Below are positions 1 to 5,465 of a stretch of DNA of 6,050 nt, one piece after another. The stretch spans positions 1-6,050 of the forward strand of contig CAIVVS010000007.1 of the NCBI GenBank assembly GCA_903909415.1, read 5' to 3'. The stretch is from an uncultured Pseudomonadota bacterium (lineage in GTDB: Bacteria; Pseudomonadota; Gammaproteobacteria; Burkholderiales; SG8-39). Position numbers and translations under genes: made by a program. The first letter of the stretch is position 1; each line of letters begins with the position of its first letter. The notes beneath the pieces are model-generated. The model did no database searches and was not told where the DNA came from. It saw nothing but the letters and a program-made list of their open reading frames with translations.

Positions 1-1
1 C

Positions 2-166
2 AACGAAACCACCCGCACCGCGCTGCGCCCCGGCGGCATCACCCTGGGCGCCGGCCGGCGCCAGCGGGAAGCCGCCTCGCGCCGGACCGCGGCCCGGCGC
101 GCCGGCAGGCCTGCCGCGGCGACCGAGGCGGCGCAGGCCAAAGCTGCAATACGCCCCGCGACCTGA
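2..166 (+). CDS. C-terminal end of an unidentified protein (5' truncated)
   Basis: The frame starting at base 2 stays open for 54 codons and stops at TGA 164-166. About 47 of the 54 codons end in G or C, the same bias as the clear genes downstream, which supports real coding. The visible part begins NETTRTALRPGGITLGAG and then becomes a tail rich in Arg and Ala with no recognisable motif. I cannot assign a family. By position it could be an upstream member of the same catabolic cluster, such as a transporter or an accessory enzyme. It shows no dinucleotide-binding signature, so nothing marks it as the PreT partner of the next gene. The stop codon lies inside the first copy of a short tandem repeat. 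The other two + frames are also open across much of this stretch, so the frame choice rests on codon bias and the position of the stop. Confidence 0.55.
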   Translation, partial: NETTRTALRPGGITLGAGRRQREAASRRTAARRAGRPAAATEAAQAKAAIRPAT

Positions 167-212
167 GCACGCGACCCAAGACACGCGACCTGATATCACG
201 CGACCTGAGCAC
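157..212 (+). repeat. Four degenerate ~14-bp tandem repeats
   Basis: The core CGCGACC occurs at 157, 170, 184 and 199, giving steps of 13, 14 and 15 bp. The first and last copies share 14 identical bases (CGCGACCTGAGCAC at 157-170 and 199-212). The third keeps CGCGACCTGA and the second only CGCGACC. The first copy contains the stop codon of the upstream gene. The array lies 75-130 bp before the preA start. It could be a cluster of protein-binding sites or a simple repeat expansion; the sequence does not decide between these. Confidence 0.6.
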
Positions 213-273
213 CCGAACACCGTTCGTACACCAACGATTCCGCCCGCAGGGCGGGGCACCACGACCACACCCT

Positions 274-279
274 AGGAGG
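274..279 (+). promoter_or_regulatory. Strong Shine-Dalgarno site of the PreA-like gene
   Basis: AGGAGG lies 7 nt before ATG 287, close to ideal. This fixes the start at 287 rather than at the in-frame ATG 296, three codons later. It is the best ribosome binding site in the window. I could not find a convincing -35/-10 promoter pair in the 167-286 spacer. Confidence 0.85.
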
Positions 280-286
280 AAACACC

Positions 287-1603
287 ATGGCTGACATGTC
301 GGTTGAGTTCTGCGGCATCAAGTTCAAGCACCCGGTCATCATCGCGTCGCTGGAGACCACCAACGGGCCGGAAGTGCTGCGCGAGTGCGTGGACGCCGGC
401 GCCGCGGGGATGATCGTCAAGACCCTGACCGACATCGAGGACATGGCGCGGCTGACGGAGAACTCCAAGTACGCGATCCTCAACGAGAAGAACGAGCTCA
501 TCAAGGGCAAGGTCAACAAGAACTTCGTGTTCTACAGCCGCTCGGGCTACTCCAGCACGCACTTCCGCGAGTGGCTGCCGCACCTGATCGAGATGCGCAA
601 GTACGCCGCCGACCAGGGCTCGCACCTGATCGGCAGCGCCGGCGGCAAGACGGTGCAGAGCTGGGTGGACATCAGCCGCACCATCGAGGACGCGGGCCTG
701 CCCATGGTGGAGCTGAACTTCGGCTGCCCGCACCCGGCGATGATGCCCGGGGTGCACGGCGGCTCCATGATCGGCCAGGAGCCCGACGTCGCCCGCGAGG
801 TGACCGCGCGCGTGGTCGAGGCGGTGAAGATTCCGGTGATGGTCAAGCTCACGCCCGACCAGTCGCGCGTGCTGGACGTGGCGCGCGCGGTGAAGGAAGC
901 CGGCGCCGCCGCGGTGACCGCGACCAACCGCTACACCGGTTTCTCGGTGGACATCGAGACCGGCCAGCCGCGCCTGGGCGGCCCCGCCGGCATCGGCGGG
1001 ACCTGGGCCAAGCCGCTGTCGCTGCGCTGGGTGAACCGCATCTTCACCGAGCTGGGCATGCCGGTGAGCGGCTCCAACGGCATCTACGACCACCGCGACA
1101 TCGTCGAGTTCATCATGACCGGCGCGCCGGTGGTGCAGGTCGGCTCCATCCTGATGCTGAAGGGCATCAAGTACCTCCCCCACATGATCAAGGGGCTGGA
1201 GGAGTTCATGGACTCGCACGGCTACAAGGATATCGAGTCCATGGTGGGCATCGCCTCCAAGCGCGCGGTCAAGGACTACGGCGACCAGTTCAAGAAGCCG
1301 CGCATGCACAGCGAAGTCGCCATCGACGCCTGCAAGAACCCCAAGTGCACGATCTGCATCCAGACCTGCTTCTACGATGCGCTGGCGCAGGGCGCCGGCA
1401 AGGTGGACACCATCCACGCCAACTGCATCGGCTGCGAGATGTGCACCCAGACCTGCCCGTTCGGCGCGACCGACATGTTCGTCACCAGCGCCGAGCGCCG
1501 GGCCGAGCAGGAGTTCTTCCAGATCCCCGAGGCGGTGTTCGAGAAGGGCAAGTTCGAGAAGGGCTTCGACCGCGGCATCAAGCTGTCCAAGGTCAAGGAG
1601 TAG
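287..1603 (+). CDS. preA: PreA-like dihydropyrimidine dehydrogenase, FMN/iron-sulfur subunit
   Basis: 438 aa, cytoplasmic, no signal peptide. Residues 1 to about 310 form a dihydroorotate-dehydrogenase-type FMN barrel. Visible landmarks are ELNFGCPH (142-149), whose Asn144 and Cys147 match the substrate-binding Asn and catalytic Cys of dihydropyrimidine dehydrogenase; VKLTP (186-190); TATNR (211-215); and the phosphate-binding segments SGSNGIY (261-267) and VQVGS (273-277). A C-terminal ferredoxin-like part carries two [4Fe-4S] Cys sets: C349, C354, C357, C361 and C380, C383, C386, C390. In the known family PreA, together with the FAD protein PreT, reduces uracil or thymine with NADH. Two oddities appear: the first cluster has a Cx4C start instead of CxxC, and the loop after CPH reads PAMMPGVHGG, unlike the MGERGMG-type loop I remember from classical enzymes. 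The family call is firm; the pyrimidine substrate is inferred and uncertain. The gene is followed at once by hyuA. Confidence 0.85.
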   Translation: MADMSVEFCGIKFKHPVIIASLETTNGPEVLRECVDAGAAGMIVKTLTDIEDMARLTENSKYAILNEKNELIKGKVNKNFVFYSRSGYSSTHFREWLPHLIEMRKYAADQGSHLIGSAGGKTVQSWVDISRTIEDAGLPMVELNFGCPHPAMMPGVHGGSMIGQEPDVAREVTARVVEAVKIPVMVKLTPDQSRVLDVARAVKEAGAAAVTATNRYTGFSVDIETGQPRLGGPAGIGGTWAKPLSLRWVNRIFTELGMPVSGSNGIYDHRDIVEFIMTGAPVVQVGSILMLKGIKYLPHMIKGLEEFMDSHGYKDIESMVGIASKRAVKDYGDQFKKPRMHSEVAIDACKNPKCTICIQTCFYDALAQGAGKVDTIHANCIGCEMCTQTCPFGATDMFVTSAERRAEQEFFQIPEAVFEKGKFEKGFDRGIKLSKVKE

Positions 1604-1605
1604 GG

Positions 1606-1689
1606 GTGGGAGCAGGCGTGGAACCGAGGGTGGAATCGAGCGTGACCAAGGGCAAGGAAGCGGGCAAGGAAGCGGGCAAGGCATCCGGG
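1606..1689 (+). repeat. 12-bp periodic repeat spanning the hyuA start
   Basis: Seven 12-nt units run without a break from 3 nt after the preA stop into hyuA. The first three are GTGGGAGCAGGC, GTGGAACCGAGG and GTGGAATCGAGC. Then come GTGACCAAGGGC, two identical copies of AAGGAAGCGGGC (1654-1665 and 1666-1677), and a decayed AAGGCATCCGGG. In the hyuA frame this reads as four-residue units: VGAG, VEPR, VESS, VTKG, KEAG, KEAG, KASG. The period is a multiple of three, so a change in copy number would not break the frame. Confidence 0.7.
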
Positions 1690-3798
1690 GGCAGCTGGCG
1701 TTTCGCCTTCGACATCGGCGGCACCTTCACCGACCTGGTGCTGCTGGGCACGGACGGCACGGTGCACACCGGCAAGGTGCTGAGCGACCACGATGACGTG
1801 GTCGCGCCGATCCGCACCGGGCTGGTCCGCATGCTGGAGCAGCACGGCATCCCCTTGTCCGACGTGAGCGAGGTGGTGGCCGGCGCAACCACCGCCGTCA
1901 CCAACCTGGTGATCGAACGCAAGGGCGCGCGCACCGGCCTGATCACGACCAAGGGGTTCCGGGACGTGATCGAGATCGCGCGCGAACTGCGCTACGACCT
2001 CTATGACCTGACCGCGCCCGGCCCCGACCCGGTGATCCCGCGCGAGCTGCGCGTCGAGGTGGACGAGCGCCTGGACGCCCAGGGCACGGTGGTCACCGCG
2101 CCCACCGACGCCGACATCGAGCGCGCCGTGGTGCAGTTGCGCGACGCCGGCGTGCGCGCCATCGCCGTCTGCTTCCTGCACAGCTTCACCAACCCGGCGC
2201 ACGAGGAACGGGTCAAGGCCATCGCCGCGCGCATCGCGCCCGGCATCGCCGTGTCGCTCTCGTCCGAGGTGCTGGGCGAGCTGCGCGAGTACGAGCGCAC
2301 CGTCGCCACCGTACTGAATGCCTATGTCATGCCGATGGTGGGCGCTTACCTTGGCGAGATCGAGGACGGCCTCAAGGCGATCGGCATCAATGCCACGCTG
2401 CGCATCATGCAGTCCAACGGCGGGGTGATCTCGCGCGAGTTCGGCGAGCGCATGCCGATCCGCATGCTGGAGTCCGGCCCGGCCGCCGGCGCCCTGGGCG
2501 CGGCGCACGCGGCGCGCATCGCCGCCAAGCCGGACGTGATCGCCTTCGACATGGGCGGCACCACCGCCAAGGCCTGCCTGATCTCGGACGGCACGCCCTC
2601 GGTGACCACCGAGTTCGAGGCGGCGCGCCTGCAGCGATTCAAGAAGGGCAGCGGCCTGCCGGTGCGCCTGCCCACGGTGGACCTGATCGAGATCGGCGCA
2701 GGCGGCGGCAGCATCGCGCACGTGGATGCGACCGGCCTGCTCAAGGTCGGCCCGCACAGCGCCGGCTCCAGCCCCGGCCCGGCCTGCTACGGCCTGGGCG
2801 GCACGCGCCCCACGGTGACCGACGCGGCCCTGCTGCTCGGCTACCTCGACCCCGAGGGCACGCTCTCCGGCGCGGTGCGCATGCGTCCGGACCTGGCCGA
2901 GAAGGCGATCGAGGAACACATCGCCAAGCCGCTCGGCCTGTCGGTGATCGCCGCCGCCAGCGGCATCCACCGCATCGTCTGCGAACACATGGCCGCCGCC
3001 GCCAAGATCCACGCGGTGGAGAACGGCCGCGACGTGCGCCGCTACACGCTGCTGGCCTTCGGCGGTGCGGGTCCGATCCACGCGCGCGAGGTCGCGCGCC
3101 GCACCGGCTGCACCGAGGTGCTGGTGCCGGCGAACGCCGGCGTGTTCTCCGCCTTCGGCCTGCTGGTCGCGCCGATGAAGGTGGACATGGTGCGCACCCG
3201 CTTCACGCGCCTGGCGAACATGCAGGATGACGCCGACTGGACGCCGGTCGAGGCGCTGCTGGCCGGCATGGAGAACTCGCTGCGCGCCGAACTCGCCTCG
3301 GCCGGCGTGCCCGCGTCCGAGATCCGCTTCCGCCGCACCGCCGACATGCGCTACGTCGGCCAGGGCTTCGAGGTGGAAACCGAACTGGCGGGACAGCTCA
3401 GGGGCAACCCGCGCGCCGACCTGGAAGCACGTTTCAACGCCGCCTATGCGGCGCGCTTCGGCCAGCACCTGGAGGCGCAGCGCATCGAGGTGGTGAACTG
3501 GCGCGTGGAAGGCTATGCCGCCGCGCCGGCGACACCGCAACGCCCGGGTGCCCCGGGCGCGAATGCCTCGGCGGCGGTGAAGCGCAGCCGGAAGGCCTTC
3601 TTCCCCGACCTCGACGCCTTCGTCGAGACACCGGTGGTGGCGGAGTCCGCATTGCGGCCCGGCCAGATGCATGACGGCCCGGCGCTCATCGAGCAGGCCG
3701 GCTCCACCGTGGTGGTCGGTCCCGGCGACCGCTACAGCATCGATGCCGCCGGCAACCTCTGCTACACGCTGGGCGCGCGCACCGGCCACGGCTCCTAG
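1642..3798 (+). CDS. hyuA: HyuA-type ATP-dependent hydantoinase / 5-oxoprolinase subunit A
   Basis: 718 aa from GTG 1642, normal for the family. HyuA binds ATP and, with HyuB, opens cyclic amides such as N-methylhydantoin or 5-oxoproline; cytoplasmic. The N-terminal domain begins with the nucleotide-binding motif DIGGTFTD (24-31), followed by ATTAVTN and ERKGART (92-98). The main domain has MESGP-like MLESGPAAGA, the second phosphate motif DMGGTT (303-308), EIGAGGGS (350-357), SPGPACYG, and FGGAGP (473-478) with the NAGVFSAFG segment. A Pro/Ala linker near 630-645 precedes a C-terminal domain ending in a GPALIEQ...VVVGPGDRY stretch. The start is uncertain: GTG codons at 1606, 1618, 1630 and 1642 are all in frame. 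I chose 1642 because GGTGG lies 8 nt upstream and 23 residues already precede DIGG; 1618, with GGAG 5 nt upstream, is the main rival. The family call is firm; the substrate is unknown. Confidence 0.9.
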   Translation: MTKGKEAGKEAGKASGGSWRFAFDIGGTFTDLVLLGTDGTVHTGKVLSDHDDVVAPIRTGLVRMLEQHGIPLSDVSEVVAGATTAVTNLVIERKGARTGLITTKGFRDVIEIARELRYDLYDLTAPGPDPVIPRELRVEVDERLDAQGTVVTAPTDADIERAVVQLRDAGVRAIAVCFLHSFTNPAHEERVKAIAARIAPGIAVSLSSEVLGELREYERTVATVLNAYVMPMVGAYLGEIEDGLKAIGINATLRIMQSNGGVISREFGERMPIRMLESGPAAGALGAAHAARIAAKPDVIAFDMGGTTAKACLISDGTPSVTTEFEAARLQRFKKGSGLPVRLPTVDLIEIGAGGGSIAHVDATGLLKVGPHSAGSSPGPACYGLGGTRPTVTDAALLLGYLDPEGTLSGAVRMRPDLAEKAIEEHIAKPLGLSVIAAASGIHRIVCEHMAAAAKIHAVENGRDVRRYTLLAFGGAGPIHAREVARRTGCTEVLVPANAGVFSAFGLLVAPMKVDMVRTRFTRLANMQDDADWTPVEALLAGMENSLRAELASAGVPASEIRFRRTADMRYVGQGFEVETELAGQLRGNPRADLEARFNAAYAARFGQHLEAQRIEVVNWRVEGYAAAPATPQRPGAPGANASAAVKRSRKAFFPDLDAFVETPVVAESALRPGQMHDGPALIEQAGSTVVVGPGDRYSIDAAGNLCYTLGARTGHGS
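3541..3559 (+). repeat. Perfect 8-bp inverted repeat inside hyuA
   Basis: CGCCCGGG (3541-3548) and CCCGGGCG (3552-3559) are exact reverse complements around a TGC loop. The segment encodes RPGAPGA (residues 634-640) in the Pro/Ala-rich linker before the HyuA C-terminal domain, where protein constraint should be weak. It may simply reflect base composition. Confidence 0.5.
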
Positions 3799-3822
3799 GA
3801 CCCAGTCAGGACACGCCCGAAC

Positions 3823-5382
3823 ATGAACCCGATCGACCTCGAGATCTACTGGAACCGCCTGATCGCCATCACCGACGAGGCGGGCGCGGCACTCAAGCGC
3901 ACCTCCTTCTCCACCGTGGTGCGCGAATCCAATGACTTCGCCTGCGTGTTGCTGGACACCGAGGCGCGCCTGGTCGCGCAGTCCACGCTCAGCATCCCGG
4001 GCTTCATCGGCACCGCGCCGCTGTCGCTCAAGGGCATGTTGAAGGTGTTCCCCAAGGAAACGCTGCGCCCCGGCGACATCCTGTTCACCAACGACCCGTG
4101 GATAGGCACCGGGCACCTGCCCGACGCCACCATGGCCGCGCCGATCTTCTCGCGCGGCAAGGACGGCAAGCCCGGCAAGCTGGTGGCCTTCGCCATCGCG
4201 GTGGCCCACCTGTCGGACATCGGCGGCCGCCAGTGGTCGGCCGACGCCGGCGAGATGTACGAGGAGGGCATCCGCTTCCCGGTGATCAAGCTGGCCGAGG
4301 CAGGCCGCATGAATCCCTGGGTGATGCAGATGCTGGAGGCCAACGTGCGCCTGCCGCAGCAGGTGCGCGGCGACATCGAGGCGCAGATGGGCGCGCTGCG
4401 CGTGGCCGACCGTCGCCTGGCCGAGATGCTGGAGGAGTACGGGCTGGAGGGCATCGACGACATCGCCGCGGCGATCTTCCATGCCTCGGAGGAAGCCGCG
4501 CTGCGCGAACTGCGCCTGATCCCGCCGGGCACCTATACCGGCGGCGTGGACTCCGACGGCTGGGACGAGCCGGTGCGCATCCGCGCCACCGTCACCGTCA
4601 CCCATGACGGCGTGACCGTGGACTACAGCGGCAGCACGGCGCAGGTGCGCTTCGGCATCAACGAGACCTTCAACCACACCTACGCCTACACCATTTACCC
4701 GTTCAAGTGCCTGCTGTCCCCGGGCATCCCGAACAATGACGGCTTCACGCGCCTGTTCAAGGTGATCGCGCCCGAGGGCAGCATCGTCAACGCGCGGCCG
4801 CCGGCCGCGGTCGGCGCGCGCCACCTGATCGGCCACCAGCTGCAGGCGGCGGTGTTCGAGGCGCTCGCGCCGGTGATGCCCGACCGGGTGCAGGCCGACA
4901 GCGGCACGCCGCTCTGGTCGGTGCTGATGCGTGGCGTGGATGCGGAGAAGGGCACGTCGTTCTCCACCATCCTGTTCTTCAACGGCGGCATGGGCGCGAT
5001 GAGCCGGCGCGACGGCCCGCCGGCCTCGGGCTTCCCGGCCAACATCTCCAACACGCCGGTGGAAATCGCCGAGACCCTGGCGCCGGTGCTGTTCACCGCC
5101 AAGCGCCTGGACGACGGGTCTGGCGGCGCCGGCACGCATCGCGGCGGCATGGGGCAGGTGGTGTCCTTCACCTCGCGCTGGCCCGGACGGCTGCGCGTGT
5201 CCCTGCTCACCGACCGCACCCGCATTCCCGCCAAGGGCATCATGGGCGGCGAGGCCGGGCGCACCGGGCATGTGTTCCGCAACGGCAAGCCGGTGGAGAA
5301 CGCCAAGGGCGTGGTGGACCTGGTCGAGGGCGACACCCTGGAACTGGGGCTGCCCGGCGGCGGCGGTTACGGCCGGGCCTGA
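3823..5382 (+). CDS. hyuB: HyuB-type ATP-dependent hydantoinase / 5-oxoprolinase subunit B
   Basis: 519 aa, within the usual range for HyuB and complete at both ends. It pairs with HyuA to hydrolyse a cyclic amide at ATP cost in the cytoplasm. The opening MNPIDLEIYWNRL and RTSFSTVVRESNDFAC (26-41) are the family's N-terminal signature. Next come NDPWIGTGHLPD (90-101) and AHLSDIGG (128-135), with the conserved His129 and Asp132 that probably belong to the active or metal site. Further landmarks are NTPVEIAE (410-417), GTHRGGMGQ (437-445) and the typical glycine-rich end PGGGGYG (511-517). A 24-nt gap separates it from the hyuA stop. Its ribosome site is weak (AGGA 3808-3811, 11 nt before ATG), so translation may depend partly on ribosomes finishing hyuA. 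Sequence does not separate N-methylhydantoinase from oxoprolinase or another cyclic-amide activity. Confidence 0.92.
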   Translation: MNPIDLEIYWNRLIAITDEAGAALKRTSFSTVVRESNDFACVLLDTEARLVAQSTLSIPGFIGTAPLSLKGMLKVFPKETLRPGDILFTNDPWIGTGHLPDATMAAPIFSRGKDGKPGKLVAFAIAVAHLSDIGGRQWSADAGEMYEEGIRFPVIKLAEAGRMNPWVMQMLEANVRLPQQVRGDIEAQMGALRVADRRLAEMLEEYGLEGIDDIAAAIFHASEEAALRELRLIPPGTYTGGVDSDGWDEPVRIRATVTVTHDGVTVDYSGSTAQVRFGINETFNHTYAYTIYPFKCLLSPGIPNNDGFTRLFKVIAPEGSIVNARPPAAVGARHLIGHQLQAAVFEALAPVMPDRVQADSGTPLWSVLMRGVDAEKGTSFSTILFFNGGMGAMSRRDGPPASGFPANISNTPVEIAETLAPVLFTAKRLDDGSGGAGTHRGGMGQVVSFTSRWPGRLRVSLLTDRTRIPAKGIMGGEAGRTGHVFRNGKPVENAKGVVDLVEGDTLELGLPGGGGYGRA

Positions 5383-5398
5383 GCGGCCTGCATCGCGG

Positions 5399-5423
5399 CG
5401 CCCCGGCATGGGTTGCCGGGGCG
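5399..5423 (+). terminator. Strong GC hairpin after hyuB, possible terminator
   Basis: CGCCCCGGCA (5399-5408) and TGCCGGGGCG (5414-5423) are exact complements, forming a 10-bp stem with a 5-nt TGGGT loop, 16 nt after the hyuB stop. Position and strength fit the end of the preA-hyuA-hyuB transcript. No T-run follows on either strand (GAAAAC follows on the + strand), so it is not a classical intrinsic terminator. It may act as a pause site, assist Rho, or protect the mRNA 3' end. Confidence 0.55.
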
Positions 5424-5455
5424 GAAAACGCTAGACTGGCGCCTCCTACCGCCAT

Positions 5456-5459
5456 GGAG
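5456..5459 (+). promoter_or_regulatory. Shine-Dalgarno site deciding the start of the hydrolase gene
   Basis: GGAG lies 6 nt before ATG 5466. An in-frame ATG at 5454 has only pyrimidine-rich sequence upstream and would overlap this site, so 5466 is preferred. Confidence 0.6.
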
Positions 5460-5465
5460 CCGCCC

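Noticed and set aside
191..198. TGATATCA palindrome as an operator
   Set aside because: An 8-bp perfect palindrome can easily occur by chance, and no second copy or longer symmetry surrounds it.
385..1605. A long upstream extension of the hyuA frame through the PreA-like gene
   Set aside because: The frame happens to be open, but the extension is Arg/Gly/His-rich out-of-frame translation of preA. HyuA proteins begin shortly before the DIGGTFTD motif.
272..1684. A 470-codon open frame on the - strand opposite the PreA-like gene
   Set aside because: Same reason: repetitive His/Ala/Leu/Asp composition, no motif, and a proven family protein on the + strand.
1372..5409. A 1345-codon open frame on the - strand across hyuA and hyuB
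   Set aside because: It is the antisense shadow of GC-rich coding sequence. Its translation is a low-complexity mix of Ala, Arg, His, Gly and Val with no family motif, and it lies opposite two genes with clear domain signatures.
5413..5437. TTGCCG (5413) and TAGACT (5432) as a sigma-70 promoter for the hydrolase gene
   Set aside because: The spacer is only 13 bp and TTGCCG lies inside the hairpin stem. At about 17 bp spacing the -35 sequence is TGGGTT, a poor match. TAGACT alone is suggestive but not enough.
5454..5465. ATG 5454 as the hydrolase start
   Set aside because: It lacks a ribosome site, while ATG 5466 has GGAG at a good distance.
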